Shown piece after piece: positions 44,836 to 58,000 of a DNA stretch of 64,000 nt. Numbering within the stretch: position 1 is the stretch's first letter; the number at the start of each line of letters is the position of its first letter. The position numbers were made by a program, and so were the translations under genes. The notes beneath the pieces are model-generated. The model was not told where the DNA came from and searched no databases. It saw nothing but the letters and a program-made list of their open reading frames with translations. The DNA is from Polydactylus sextarius (lineage: Eukaryota > Chordata > Actinopteri > Polynemidae): contig CM028925.1 of the NCBI GenBank assembly GCA_016801845.1, forward strand, positions 6,274,501-6,338,500, written 5' to 3'.

Positions 44836-45135
44836 CGCGTGTGCGTGCGAGTGAGAGAGAGAGGGAGCGAGAGAACAGAACCGTCCATTTGTTTTTAACG
44901 TGGTGTCAATCATTTTTGGCGGCCGGTGTTGATTCTGTGGACAAACATTGATCATTTTATGTGAAACTCTGTGATAATTTTGAGTTGACACAAATGTTGG
45001 TAATTTCAATAAACTACAAGTTAAAAAAGGCATGGAAATTTCTCTTTTTTTGTATTGAAAAAATATCGAATCATGACACTATAAGTATCGAACCGAACCA
45101 AACCAAACTGAATTTTGTGTATTGTTGCACTCCTA
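44401..45135. mobile_element. hAT-like non-autonomous element, about 735 bp
   Basis: The left end reads TAGGGGTGCATCTGTATCGA; the right end, inverted, reads TAGGAGTGCAACAATACAC. Motifs GTATCGAACCG (left) and GTATCGAACCGAACC (right) appear near both ends, as in the TAGGGGTG-ended hAT MITEs common in fish. It is flanked by (AT)n on both sides (ATATATAT and TATATATA), consistent with an 8-bp duplication in an AT microsatellite but not provable. A (GT)n array at 44785-44833 sits inside. No transposase frame. Confidence 0.7.
44785..44833. repeat. (GT)n microsatellite inside the hAT-like element
   Basis: About 24 GT units followed by a GAGAGAGAGAGGGAGCGAGA stretch. Confidence 0.95.
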
Positions 45136-45159
45136 TATATATATATATATATATATATG
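45134..45159. repeat. (TA)n microsatellite
   Basis: TA array directly abutting the right end of the hAT-like element. Confidence 0.93.
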
Positions 45160-46140
45160 CTCATAATTATCTAAGTACAGGAAATACAGTATTTTAAACA
45201 ACACAAATACCGAGGCTGGAACATAGAATTCAACAACTCTTTACTATAGAAACCTGTTACATAAATCAACTCTGCACAGTAATATCAAGTCAGACTAACT
45301 TGATTATCATGCAAACAAGCACACAAGGGACACGAAGAACAATGAGCTGCTCATTTGTATCGTAAGTTGCCACACTGAAGTCTATTAGGCCCAAAATAAT
45401 TTACACTGCTCAACAGGGAATGACAGGAATGATGGGAGAATAAGGGCAGACGCACCGACTGATGAGTCAGATTAAATGACAACATCACAACTACAGCAAA
45501 TGAACCTCAACGCATAGTTCTTTGTGAATCACTGTTCTTTAACACTCTGCCACGGAGGAAGTTGCAGGTTTTCCCTAAAAGAAATAATTTAAAAAAACTG
45601 TACAAAGGCTGATTCCACTAATTGGTTCTCGCCTGTCTGGTTGAAAGCGCTAATCAGGGAAATCAGCTGCTGTACAGTTTGGTTGGACGGAAAAAACCTT
45701 GCAGTCTTCCATGGAAACTGACACACATGGGTTTCAGGAAGTAACATGGGATGATACTGGAAAGAAGAACCAGTGAGTGTGTGTGTGTGCTTAACAGTCT
45801 TCTTGGCAAATCCACAGTGAGTCAATGATTGGGTTTAACTAGAAGGGAAATATGTTTGAAAATACAAATCCATAGAGAGTAGTGCCGCGGGAAGATTCCT
45901 AACTTTTACAACAAGAAAACTTTAAATTTTTTTAATTTTGCTTTAGAGGTTTATTTTGTCAGCCTTTTCAAGAAGAAGACATGTGATAATTAATGCATGT
46001 AAGAAATCTAAGATTCCACTTCAAGTATCATGTCTTTTTCGCTTGAACACAATCTGAATTATAACAAAATTAAAAAATAAAAAGCTTTAAAAAATTCATA
46101 GTTAATGATGTGCTCGACGCAAGAAAAACTAGCGGTTTTG
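45160..46140. other. Non-coding; nothing recognisable
   Basis: AT-rich unique sequence; the small frames have no support. Confidence 0.5.
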
Positions 46141-46494
46141 TGCCTCTGCCAAGGAATCCAACTGCAGGTGGAAGTTATGGCCAAAAACAACATTGTGTGC
46201 AGTAACAGTGACCTTTGAACTTGAAGTTTTGGCCAACAAAATCTAATCAGCTAATGCTTCAGTCCAAGTTAATGTTTGTGCCAAATTTGTAAGGATTCCC
46301 TTGAGGTATTGTTGGGTCACCGTTGGGATATCCCATTTACAAGGCAAAAAAATATGTTTCCTAAAGTCACGGTGTCCTTGACCTTTGGCTCAAAAAATCT
46401 AGTAAATGTCTTTAAACAGATTCTCTCAAGGCTATCTTGAGATATTGTTTTCACAAGAATGGGACAGACATATGAACAACCTGACAACTTTATG
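46141..46494 (+). mobile_element. Degenerate copy of a common teleost interspersed repeat
   Basis: The order GTGACCTTTGAACTTGAAG, AAAATCTAATCAGCTAAT, AGTCCAAGTTAATGTTTGTG, CCAAATTTGTAAGGATTCCC, CTTGAGATATTGTTTTCACA and AGAATGGGACAGACATATG is that of a repeat I know as abundant in fish (the 'GTGCCAAATTTGAAGAAATTCCCTC' family). The internal GTGACCTTGACC unit is present twice in variant form. I cannot assign a superfamily. Confidence 0.7.
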
Positions 46495-48264
46495 ACTTTC
46501 CTGTCCTTTCACATTAAAAATATCTTTGTTAAAAGTTGTCAGTTTAAAAAGTGAGCAATATGATACACATTCGTACTGACGATCACTGAATGTGGAGCAA
46601 TGTAGTGAGGAATGCGAGAAAAGAGAAAAATTGCTAGCAAGAAAACAAGTGTGAATACATTTCTTTTTTGCGCATGGTATGTCCAACATATGACACAGTG
46701 GTATTTTGTGGGGAAAATCATCGGCTTTTAAAATAAATATATCACGGGACATGTCATATCCCACAGACATGACATGTCCAACAATTACACAATTGGCCGA
46801 CAGCAGTTTTCTGGCTGCGTGATTCAGTGTGGGTTTACCCTTTAACACAGATGCCGCAGCTGTAATAAACGCCACACTACCCAATCCATCATAGTTACAT
46901 GGCATTTCAGCATTTTATAATAGTTAACAAGGCCTGATATACATCATGACTGGTCTGAGATAATGGCATGGCCACATGACACGAATGGCATCGGCAAAAA
47001 AAAAAAAAAAAAAGGAATATGATGGATTTGTGGAAATCCATTGAATATTGGAGCATCACAGATTGTTAGTTTATTGAGCCCCCCTCCCTCCCTCCCCCTC
47101 CAAGGCCTGGCCGTGCACTCTGTCGCCCACACACACAAACACAAGCTTCTCTTTCCCCTGCAGAATCTGCTTCGACAAGATAAGTGCGAGACTTGTAATT
47201 GTGCGAGGGTCCTCATCTCTCCGCACTAGCTGATAATGGTGCTGTGAAAGCCTTGTGCTCATTACGCTAGCCTTTGTTGTTTTTATTGCACAGCTCGGTT
47301 GATTTTTTTTTTTTTTTTTTTTCAAGAGAATTCAGAAGGTTTAATGCTCTGCCTTGTTCTGTAAACAGAGCTGCCACTGTCGAGCCCAAGCTCCTGCAAA
47401 ATAAACCAATAAATAAATGAATGATTAAAAAAAAGACAAATTTGCATTCCTTAAAAATGAGAGAATTATACATGGGGGTCGTAGAAAACACCTTCCGTAT
47501 TTGCACACAGCTGCTTTGGCAGAAAGCACTTGTGACAGCGGTGTTGGCTCTGACAGAACAACCTTCACACTGCTTTCTAACCTGAGTGAACACTCAAAGT
47601 GGTGCGCCCGGTATTAATGGCACTGGCCAGGACTAATTCAACCGCACCACGGTGTGAAAGCACAGAAATAGAGATAAACTCTGCACATTTATTTTCTTTG
47701 CATGGCAAATACTTAGTCAATAGCATGTGTCAGAGCTGCTTATGCTTTGGTTTCCCATTATCTTTTTTTTTTCTTTTTGAAAAATCCAAGATTGAACACA
47801 AGCTCAGGTTTAGCAACCGATCTTGTGGAGATGCAAGATGCAGACACGGGCTGGAGTCATCGCTCACACGTCAGCTTTCTTGGGAGTTGTTTTACTCTGC
47901 TAGAGCGGTGGAGTGAAAAATATCTTAGCTCCTCAAACTTTTGCAACTAATCATTCGTAGACAAAGCATTACCCTTCCATTCACTGCTTCCTGTGGGGAA
48001 TTAAAAAAATAAATAAATAAATAGAAGTAATGGCAACTTTGAGATGGGATTACACCAGCTGCAACACCTGTCAACATGTTGACATTTGGACTCATGAGCA
48101 GTCAGCAGCCATCTCCCAGCTCTGCCTGGGTTTTGATCTCACCACACAACTGTAAAGTTTGTATGTAGCCTGTGACACGTCAGCAGTGACAAAATCTGTC
48201 CACAGACATGTAAACACCTGCCAGAGTTGTGGTGGTTCCTGCTACACAGGGTGTCTTCAGCATG
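46495..48264. other. Non-coding; A/T-runs only
   Basis: A-run at 46997-47013, T-run at 47306-47322. The 157-codon minus-strand frame 46432-46905 is the longest open frame in the window, but it overlaps the repeat at 46141-46494 and has no domain, so it is not a gene call. Positions 47130-47300 are unique and could be a conserved non-coding element. Confidence 0.45.
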
Positions 48265-48265
48265 A

Positions 48266-48291
<26 letters not shown>
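48265..48291. repeat. (CA)n microsatellite
   Basis: About 13 CA units. Confidence 0.93.
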
Positions 48292-48297
<6 letters not shown>

Positions 48298-50735
48298 AGG
48301 TGTCAGCTCTGTTATCTTAGCTAGTAAACAACCTTACTATGTACATCTATGTATTAAAGAATCAGTGCATTGTGAAACACCATAGCCTCGTTTAATTTCA
48401 CCCACTTATCTATAACGTTTAGCTTAAAGCATCTGCATGAACTCAACAGTGCAAGTTAAAAAAGAGCAATTCACAATAATGAATTGTCTTGACTACTACT
48501 TCTACCACCAATTAACCACTAAACAAAATTATCTTTTAACACTTGAGGCAAAGGAGCTTGATGCTGATATATTAAACAGGAGTGAAACAGATCCTCCGAC
48601 GTACATGAGAAAGGAAACAGGTTTGGATCAAATCACACACATTTGAAAGAACTGCAGCTTATGATGTTATCTACAACTGGTCCCAGGCCTCAGGGGACGA
48701 TCGTGAGCCTTTTTTACAATTAAGTGCCCCACTCTGAGGTAAAAAAAAAAAATGAGCGCATGAGTCTGAGTTTCTCAAAGAAAAAGTACTTGAACCAACA
48801 AATATGATAATTTTTACACCTGCAGTTTAAACAGGGCTTTTGACTGTAATAGTGATTGAGTATACAGGAGGCTCACAGTTCAGGAACTTTCTCTGTGTTT
48901 GTACATAATCCTCCCTCAAGTTATGGCTCAGTGCAGTAAATTTGAATTTGTGTGAAAAGTAATAATGGGGTCTTTCTGGTGGCTGTTTTCTGGTTTAAAA
49001 TTTAAATAGGTAATCTAACAGATTATATTAGGAGAGAAGTATAACAAGGGTGTATAACAGCTACATTTTGAAAAAAAGGATGTTGTCAGAAATTAAACTG
49101 CGCTGAAGCGTTAAGTGCACAGGCTTTAGTCTTTTTTGATGACAGCGCAGCTATTAATTCATGCCAAATTGTCAGATTAGAAACAGAAATAGAGTGAAAA
49201 ATAAAATATACCAATGCATAAACCCAAGTGCAATTAGATTTTTTTTCTTCTTCTTCCAACTAGTTACATTTCTATCCCCGCACCACAAGCTCTCGACTTC
49301 AAATCCTTCCCAGTCGTCAACCTCCCTCCTCACCTTTCTCCTCGCAAGAGAATGAGAAGAACTAACAAGTAAAATAAGCTCCAGAATACTTAAAAGATTG
49401 GATTATGCGAGAAAAAGACTGTGGCAAAGGTAAGGACAAGAAGCACCTCAGCATTATCCCTATTCCATAAACGCTATGAGCAATCTCCTGTTATGAGTTT
49501 CTGTTATGCACAGGAGAATAATAAGGCCGTCGCTTTTCACCACTGAGAACATTAATGAGTTCGCCGTGAAACAGTCGTTGTGGTTCAATACGGCACCTTT
49601 GATCCTCTTTTTTTCCCTCTTCCTTCATTCTTTTCATGCATCTGTCACTATCATACCCACTCTATCTCTCCCTGCTCTCACCCAGTCTGCAGTGAGGAAT
49701 CTCCTCTCTGGGCATCAATCCCCTGCAAATACGATTAAAGTACTGAGTCATCATTTGGCCCACAGGGTGTAGTGACCAAAACAGTGAGTGTGTGTGTGTG
49801 TGTTACTCTATCTGTACAACGTGAGAGGGTTCAAAGCCGTGGATCCGGGGCGAAATCTATTCCCTATTCCTCTATCCAGGAACAAAATGAGCAATCCCAT
49901 TCCTCTCAGCTCTGTGTCTGTTTGAGATTCAGCTGGGAGGATCAGCCATGACCAATGGCACCCAGATATCCTCACCCACACTGCAACTTCTCTTCCCTTT
50001 TGGCCCCTTGAGCTTCAAAATCTAATTATGGCCACACTTTTGCAAAAAAATAAAATAAAAAATAAAAAAACCTTGCCAGTGAAGTATAGAGTGTATTTTT
50101 ATATTCTTTTTCTTTTTTTAATTTTTTATTTCTTTGGAACAAAGGGACCACATTATGGGCAGAGGGTTTGAGACAAAGTAAAGAATAGCACATGGAAAGT
50201 GAAGGTCTAAAAGGAGCTTGATGGATCTCAGAATGTCAAGTTGAATTTCTTGAGCCATGTGAGGAAATGACAGGGGCTTCGGTGTGGAAATGACTCCAAA
50301 TTACAGTCATTCCTTCCTCTTCAAAGGAGACCTACTGTACTTTGGAGCTACTTATATGCAGAGCTCCTTCACCGTCTGTCGGATGTAGGGAAAGAAATGT
50401 CACTACAATTGACAGCGCTGGGATTCTCCTTCTTTTTTTTCCTTGATTACTGAGATCAAACGACTGAGAAAAAGAGAACACCGCTGTTGACTGCAACAGA
50501 CAGAGACAGACTTGTCAAGACGATGGTCCAATCAGAGCACAAAACCACATCAGCGATGACATATCGTTTTGTTTCAGCTTCGGCTGCTGGTAAACTGTAA
50601 ACAATGGAGATTTTAGCAAAGCTGACTGTCACACGCACAACGTGTGGTCTGGACATTCACGTGGTTTGTTTTGACAGGTAACACAAATTAGCACTCACAT
50701 TCTCACCAGCAAGCGTGCAAATATGCTGCATTTAT

Positions 50736-50777
<42 letters not shown>

Positions 50778-52459
50778 GATGATCAGAGGGACGATATTTA
50801 TCTACTTCAACTGCTTTAACCAAGCACATATTTGTTAATGTGTGTTCCGTTTTACTGTAAATGGTGAGTCAGTACGCTGAAAGCTTTGTCCCAGGGTGAG
50901 AACTGAAGAGGACAGTCGCCAGAACAAACTCTCTTTCAGTCAAGTTCATTTGTCTCCAAACAAGACAGTGTGCGTTCGCGTTAGCTCTCGCTTTGGATGA
51001 AAAATAATGCCTCTGTTTCTAGGTGTGTGTGCGTGTGTGTGTCTAAGAGGGATGCAGCTCTCGGAGCACACAATGTGTACATCAGCTCATGCACTATTTT
51101 ACTGTACTGTGCTTCAAAACACTTTTTTTTTGCACTGCACTGCTAAAAGCTACAGATGAAAGAGCCTGTGAATCAGTTCTGATGTGGTGGAAGCAGCGAG
51201 AGGCGGTAATGAGGAGAATGATTAGAACGACACAATCAAATGTTGATCTTGCTCTGTTAAGCCCCCACCCCCTACACCCTATTTTAGAGGACTGGTTCAA
51301 GCTGCCAAAGTTTACATTTAAATTATTCACCGTCAGCTGAAGCCCAGAGGAGAGATTTTTTTTGTGGGGGGCAGAGTGTTGATTGATCAAATCAATCCTC
51401 ATAGCTGCAAAGAAGAGGAGGAAGATCTGGCCTGCTGGGCCGCTGTCTGAACTCCTGAAGCTGAACTCATCTTTTTTGTATATTTTAATTATGAATGACA
51501 TTTGCTGAGCAGTGGAGCTGCTCGATAACTACTAGAGGAAGACGGGGGCAAAATCAATCATCTAGTCAATCAATCATCCATGTATCCATGCCATTTTTGG
51601 TGCATCGAGGGGAGAAAAAACTCAGAGTCATTTTTGTCTTGTTTGCCTAAAATATTTTTTTTTTTGAACAAATGTAATTTGGAGGAAGCGATTTTGTCCA
51701 GTGACCACATTTTTAGTCAGCATGCAAACACAGTCTTTTCCTAATAATCTAAGCAGCAAACCTGCATATAAACACACTTGGCTCTTCTCCTGGACTCGGC
51801 CTCCTTGCCAGAAACTTGAGGACACAGGGCCAGCCAATGATGATTAGACACAGTGACACGTTTTATAAATATATATTTATGGAATCTGGGCAAAAGTAGG
51901 GCTTATCAATAATGCATATATAATTCATTAGGGCAATCAACTGTTTCTTCCGCCCGTCATAAGCCAAAACAGCACAAGATAACATCTCCATTGGCTGGTG
52001 TCGGTTTAATTGATGGGAGATGTGACCACTGAGAGGGAGAAAGGAAGAATGCAGGGGAAGGTGGAGATGAAGACAAGGGAATGTGTGTATGTGTGTGGGT
52101 GGCTGGGTGAATGTGTGCTGACTCAAGCTCAGTTTTAGAGTGGCATTAAGACTTTACTGTTTATGGATTTTACAATGGTACTGTACTACAGTCTGTACAG
52201 CTTGCATCACAACTGGTGCAATAAAATGTGTTGCTTTGAGAATTTAACAGGCAACTGTTATGTGTGCTGTATCAGCTCATGCAGACTCATAAAGAGGGAA
52301 AATTTCACACAAAACTTTAAGCTAACAAGCCAGACAGATTTTTGACTTGTTGATTTAATCACCATTAAAAACTGTAAACGTACAAAGCTAAGGTTTGGAG
52401 AAAAAGAAACTGTTTATTTGTCTTTTTTTCCCCATGAGTGAGCCTGATATTCTTCTGTC
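48292..52459. other. Non-coding; (GT)n(AT)n array and A/T-rich low complexity
   Basis: Low-complexity A/T at 50042-50070 and 50100-50135. (GT)n(AT)n at 50736-50777. Positions 49500-49760 are unique and candidate conserved non-coding. The ORFs are unsupported. Confidence 0.45.
50736..50777. repeat. Compound (TG)n(TA)n microsatellite
   Basis: About 13 TG units followed by about 7 TA units. Confidence 0.94.
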
Positions 52460-52552
52460 TGCATGCAAAATATGAAGGTAGAGCCAACAGGCAGGTAGCT
52501 TAGCTTAGCTAAACGAGGGAAACAGCTAGCTTGGCTATGTCTAAAAGATAAC
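52460..52552 (+). mobile_element. Fragment of a common teleost interspersed repeat
   Basis: Motifs GTAGCTTAGCTTAGCTAAAC, GAGGGAAACAGCTAGCTTGG and CTATGTCTAAAAGATAAC match a repeat I recognise as frequent in fish genomes (AGCTTAGCTTAGCATAAAG then GGAAACAGCTAGCCTGGCT in its usual form). Only a short segment is preserved. Confidence 0.65.
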
Positions 52553-53225
52553 TACTTTGCCTATAATTTATTGGCCAGCCTCTGTAGCTGAGAAATAGTA
52601 AAGCACATAACCAGGGACTCCAGCCCACTAGTAACACAGCTACACTCTTTTATTTGATCCATTTTTATATTGAATCCAGCCTGTGTTTGTTTGCTTTCAT
52701 TTACTAGCACCATGGCAATCGTCCAGACTGTCCACTCTGAGTATGACATTGAGGTTGCTGCTATGCAAAGTCCTTAATACTACAAGTGTCCATCAAAAGA
52801 AATTTGTGTGTGTTTGTTTTCTTTTATTAAAATCCCTTTAATATCTTGGCAAAATCTCCACTTCAAAAAAAAAAAAAAAAGAAAAAGAAAAAAGAAAAAG
52901 CACCTTTGCAGTAAAGCCCTACTTTATATTTATGTTGCAGGACTTGGTTTATTGCTTTAAGATTGCAGCAGATCCCCCAAGGGCCTAATTACAACTATCA
53001 AAGCAAAACTAATGGATGAAGTATCAAACTGCAAATGCTTAATCAAGGACACATGCACAGTGTGAAGGTCAAATGTCCTGTCATATAATATCTCATCATT
53101 TCTGTAGCAACAGCATGTATGATAAAGATCACACGCTATGGCGGGGTGTGTGCATGTGTGTGTGGAGAGCTTTTTCTCCTTCGATAAATGTTGCTATCTG
53201 TTTTGATTGTGCAATTCACATTTAT
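52553..53225. other. Non-coding; A-rich tract at 52865-52899
   Basis: Low-complexity A/G tract of the AAAAGAAAA type; nothing coding. Confidence 0.5.
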
Positions 53226-53247
53226 GCACACACACACACACACACAT
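53226..53247. repeat. (CA)n microsatellite
   Basis: CA units, with a second short run at 53251-53267. Confidence 0.9.
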
Positions 53248-53365
53248 GCCGACACACACATACACACCGCATCCCAATCCACCCACCCGCAGCTGTCTCC
53301 ACCCCACTGCATCTAGAGCAGGACAATTAGTAATCCATCACCGCTGTTTACAGTCTGGGTGGTGG

Positions 53366-53470
53366 CGCTCCGGAAAGAGAGAGGGAGAGAGAGGGAGATG
53401 AAGGGAGGAAGAGGGAGAGGTGAGGGAATGTGTTAGACGGGCGACAAAGAGAGGAAGGTCAGAAAATGCA
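53366..53470. repeat. Polypurine tract (GA-rich)
   Basis: Nearly pure A/G in repeated GAGAGGGAGA and GGAAGAGGGAGAGG units. A second purine-rich block lies at 53635-53725. Confidence 0.7.
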
Positions 53471-53882
53471 GTATGAGGGGACAGAAAAACAGAAGTAAAC
53501 AAGGGTAAGAGGACGGCACGGACAAACAAGTGTTTTTATACCAGCTAGCAACTTCTCCACTGTGTGTGTGTGTGTCTAGTGCACAGGCACAGTTCACAGA
53601 CAAGTGAATGCAGGTTGTGTGTGCTGTATTAAAAAAAGATGGAGGCACAGACTGTATAAGAGATGGAGGAAATAATGAGAAATAAAGAGAAAAGGAAGGA
53701 GGGATGAAGGGATGGATGAAAACAGAGACCACTAGATGGCACTGTTGTGTGGTGAATTTAATTTCTACATCCTCTCTATCCCCTCTTTCTCTCCTCCCTT
53801 TTCTAGGTCTCTGTTTCTATCGCATGTTGTCTCCACTCCCTCCTCCTATTCCCTCTCTCCATCTTTTTTACCTCCCTCCGCT

Positions 53883-53883
<1 letters not shown>

Positions 53884-53919
<36 letters not shown>
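53884..53919. repeat. (CT)n microsatellite
   Basis: About 18 CT units at the end of a C/T-rich stretch that starts near 53750, opposite in sense to the purine tract at 53366. Confidence 0.94.
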
Positions 53920-53920
<1 letters not shown>

Positions 53921-54089
53921 TCCCTCTGTCTGTGCGCAGCATGTATGATGGAGCCAGTTATACAGCTGGGAATTGAACACACAGAACTGTAGTGTTCCCT
54001 GAATCGAAGCTAGGTGCTTGAGAAACCCAGAAAGCTTATCCAAGGACAGTGTCTGTTTGTTTAATTGACTGCCACCCTTACACAAACAG

Positions 54090-54116
54090 ACACACACACT
54101 CACACACACACACACA
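54090..54116. repeat. (CA)n microsatellite, interrupted
   Basis: CA units with CT and TC interruptions. Confidence 0.88.
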
Positions 54117-54774
54117 AAAGCCAGTGCACCTAATCATGCTCACAAATTTGCACTGCACATAAACATTTGTGACTAATCAGACCCACAAAGAGCCTCAAAC
54201 TCATCCGTATGAACGATTTAAGCTCGCCTATTTTCTTGGCAGCAGAAAGGTGAAAGACTGAGGATGATGTGTGCATAAATAATACTTACTAATCAGAGAA
54301 GAGGTACAATTTCTGCAAGGGTGAGATGAGTGAAAATGGATGCAGGGAGCGTGGGCGAGCTGTCAGCGAATAGTGGAATTCAAGCGTAGGTGAGTGATCA
54401 GTGCAGAGGTTGGGAATAAAGGGCGATGGATCACTGATGACAGGATTAACTGTTTTCTTGAGGTGTCGCGAGCACATCGAGCGACTTCACTTCATGAACG
54501 CCAATGATAATCAGTCCCCCCTGCACACCTTTTGATCCGTGTGAGGCAGCGACAAGCAGCAACTCATGTTATGGTCAGTGTTTCTTGGTTTTAGAATGTG
54601 ATTTAAACTTTGATTTGACTAAATAAAAATTGTAACCGTTAAAACTACATCTTTTTTAGCCATGCTAGCGCTGTTGCTAAAGGGATAGCAACCTTGACCA
54701 AGAGTCCATCAGTCCATCATTTTTTTCAGATTATAACTTGAAACTAAAGCTACATTGTCATGTCATTTCAAAAG

Positions 54775-54893
54775 ACAGACATGGTCCCCAGAGGATTTAC
54801 CTCAGTTTCACCTCTAGCTCCACCAATTTTCAGTAAGATTTATTCAAAACTGTTGAATGGATTGTCATGAAATTTGGTACAGGCATATATACA
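54775..54893 (+). mobile_element. Fragment of a common teleost interspersed repeat
   Basis: ACATGGTCCCCAGAGGATTT, CTCTAGCTCCACCA and TGGATTGTCATGAAATTTGG followed by TACA form the recognisable core of a repeat very common in fish (CATGGTCCCCAGAGGATGAA ... GGATTGCCATGAAATTTGGT). It is degenerate and internally shortened. Confidence 0.72.
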
Positions 54894-54957
54894 AATACAT
54901 ATAATCACTGCCTACTTCAACATGACTAATATTGAATTAAACAATGGACAATGCAGA

Positions 54958-55097
54958 CATCAATATTGCAGTGTGTAGGGTTTAGTGCTATCTAGTGGTG
55001 AGGTCGCAGATTGAGCCAGTGCTGGTTTATGGTGCTCCAAAATGGTGGACTCCAAGGAAGATATATAGATGTCAATAGTTTATTCTAAGTTAATATG
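54958..55097 (+). mobile_element. Internally deleted copy of a common teleost interspersed repeat
   Basis: AATATTGCAGTGTGTAGGGT, ATCTAGTGGTGAGGTCGCAG, AATGGTGGACTCCAAGGAAG and TATTCTAAGTTAAT keep the order known from a frequent fish repeat (TAGTGGTGAGGTTGCAGATT ... ATGGCGGACTCCGTGGAAGA). The segment that normally separates GCAGATTG and GAGCCAGT is missing, so this is a deletion derivative. Confidence 0.72.
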
Positions 55098-58000
55098 ATT
55101 TCATTTTTAATTTCATATAACCTGGTCCTTTAATGTAGAAACTGCCTTAAAAATTAGAAATGCTTTAGTTTATCTTCTACATCATAACATACGTAAGCAC
55201 ATGATGATACATACAATTACAATGAGGCTTTTCCATTTCTGCTGTTATAAGTCAAAGAGGTCCTAAGTGAACAAGCAGCACTACTGAAATTCTAATTATG
55301 TGTCATGCCCAAGGTCATCATTGAAATTTAAAGTCATGACCAGACCTCAGGTTGGATGGTTCCCGTTCTGAAATGTCTCACAAAAGCATTATAACCCTTA
55401 TTTAAACAGGCAATAGCCAATGCTATATGAATTACTAATTTCCTGTGATGGGAATAAGTGTCATAAATATTTATATTGCTGGAAATAGTATCAGAGTTGA
55501 CCCATAATTCATCCTTTACCATACAGTACCATTATCGTTTTTGCTGCTGGGTCAATTCGACAATATCTTCTTGCACCATATTGATTCTGTCGCATCTTAT
55601 GGATGGTTCTGTCCATTTCACTTCCTGAGAAAAAGGCTTCACATGACTTCAGTATCCCATTCCCAGGAAACCCCTCCAGATAGCATCCATTTACACCCAC
55701 ATTCATTTCTATCCTTGGATCCTTTCTGGGACTCTATCATTTTGATAGAGGATAAGGGGCTGCACGGAAACCCTCAACGACAAAGCAGAGTAGTCCTTTG
55801 GCAAACTGTATGTCTAGACATCTAATTCAAATATGACTGTGTGAGTGATGGCTTTGCCAGTGGATGAGATTGAGTGCAGGGAAGTTTTTTCTTCTCTTTC
55901 ATCCACTCTTTTTTAGAGGGGAGAGAGCTAAAATTGAGGAATAGGCTCTGTGACAGATTCCGATAGCAGAGAGAGATACTGTCAGCACCTCACCCTGGGC
56001 AGGGATCCATATCTCTTTTTTCTGTTGATTTGAGATTTTTTTTTCCTGAGACTATAATTATCATTGAATTGACAGTCGCCCTCATGCCTTTTCAGTATCT
56101 CTGTTTTGCTAACTCTGTTTCCCTCTCACTTGCTCTCTGCGTTAACCCCCCCACCTCCCAGCCCCACCCCCTATAGAGCCAAGTAAATTATCAGATTGTT
56201 TACGAGCTGTAACAGAAACCTATTTTCAACTCACCCGCAGTTCTGAACCACATTGCCATTATGGGAAAGATCTGATAAAGTAGATCAGCTAAATCATGAA
56301 TGTTTGAATAAAACGACCAACAACCCGTTTTCACTTCCGATCTGTGCTGCTGTGAACGAGACTTAAGTTCAAGTCAGTCTAATCTCCAGAACCCACCGCA
56401 AAAATTTTACTTGACTGGAGTGATTTTGGCCTTAGGGGCAAAACCTGTGCTGAAAACTTGCTGCATATGAAAACAGTTACTGCTGTGAGGTTTTGAGTGC
56501 TTACAAGGTATTGGAACAACAAGAAAAATACCAATGTACAAATTGAAATTTCAGCTCCAATTTCATGATATATGTAATTTAACACTAGCTACTTTCACAG
56601 TTGTGAATGCTTTCCATGGTCTGATGAATGTTAAAATAATACAGTGCTGACATATTTCTACCTGCTGAAATGGATCAGGACAGAAATCTGACGTATAAAC
56701 ACTTACTTCTGCTGTAATATGACGGCTTTTGTTTTGGCTGCAACTGCCAAAAAAAATCTCACTTATTCAATAACTGAACAACAGCTCCATTATATAACTT
56801 GAATCAAGAAAAACAGAAATCCCCGAAATCCTGGGAGAGAAATTAATTCTCTCGTGTGTAATATACAACTAACAAACAGCAATTTTCTTCACTCATTGAT
56901 GTAGCACTTCATTCAGAAAAGGATGCAGCAGAATAAAAAAAAAATATTTGAGTGGAATAGTAAATAGAGAAATAGTAATAGTTGTAGTGATGGTAGTAGC
57001 GGAGGTAAAAGGCAACATCAGGCTCTTTATATCATATCTTCTATCTGTATATATTATGAGTATTTGGCTCTTTGGCTGGATACTCAATCTTCCCAATAAG
57101 TTTATGCATTTCCCTGTGGTAGCATAGTGTTGTCCTCACAACTCAGCTAGCAAACATTATAGTATTTTACCCAGTTCCTAAAAGTACCTCTGAGTGTTGT
57201 TTTTTTTGTTTTGTTTTTTGTTTTTTTTGTTTGTTTGTTTGTTTTTTTTATTATTCTTTTCTTATCCATGCATTCATTCTAGCAGTCCCTTCAGCACCTT
57301 CTTGTCAGTAAAAGATGCCTGGTGGACACTCCCGGTGAGAAAAATGAAGAGTGGCGCCGCAGACCACTTATGCAACACCTTGGCATCATTTCTGTCATTT
57401 GTTTAAATTTTCCGTTCTAGCACCGGCACCGAAGCAGGCGCCAAAATAAATAAATAAATAAATAAAATGACAAGGTCAGTGACTTGTGAGTTCATCAAGG
57501 TAGGTTTTTTTTTTTTTTCCAAAGTATACCAAGATAAAAGGAGAAGGGTAACCATGTGTCTAAAACTTTTCTGCAAGCCCAACCGTCTTCTAAGCTTTCT
57601 GATATTAGGGAACGATATTGGCTTTAAGCCCAGCTGATGGGCTGTCTGAGAGCATAAGTCTGTAAAATCCAACTCACTGCTGAGGTTACAGGCATGTCAA
57701 TCCCATTTGAGACAACTCATGTAAGTTCTAACATTAACAAAGAGCTACTACACCTGAAAAGGAAAAAAAAGGCCACAATACACAGGAAACTACTCATGAC
57801 ACAGCACAGGATACACACCAGACCCAGATATCCAATTTCACTGTGGCATTAGAGTCTTATTATCTGGTTCTGTCAAACTGGGTCACTTTATTACATCATT
57901 ATCGCCGCATTTGATTGGTCAGCAGGACACAAACACACAACACACAAAAGAAAGAAAATATTTGGCCTTGCCTGATTTATGCCATTATACCATTATTACT

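Noticed and set aside
46432..46905. 157-codon open frame on the minus strand, the longest in the window
   Set aside because: It overlaps a degenerate interspersed repeat, shows no domain, and is within chance length for AT-rich DNA of this size.
49385..49429. 45-nt exon-like segment with an ACTAAC branch-point and a GTAAGG donor
   Set aside because: The acceptor has almost no pyrimidine tract and the segment is too short to judge; likely chance.
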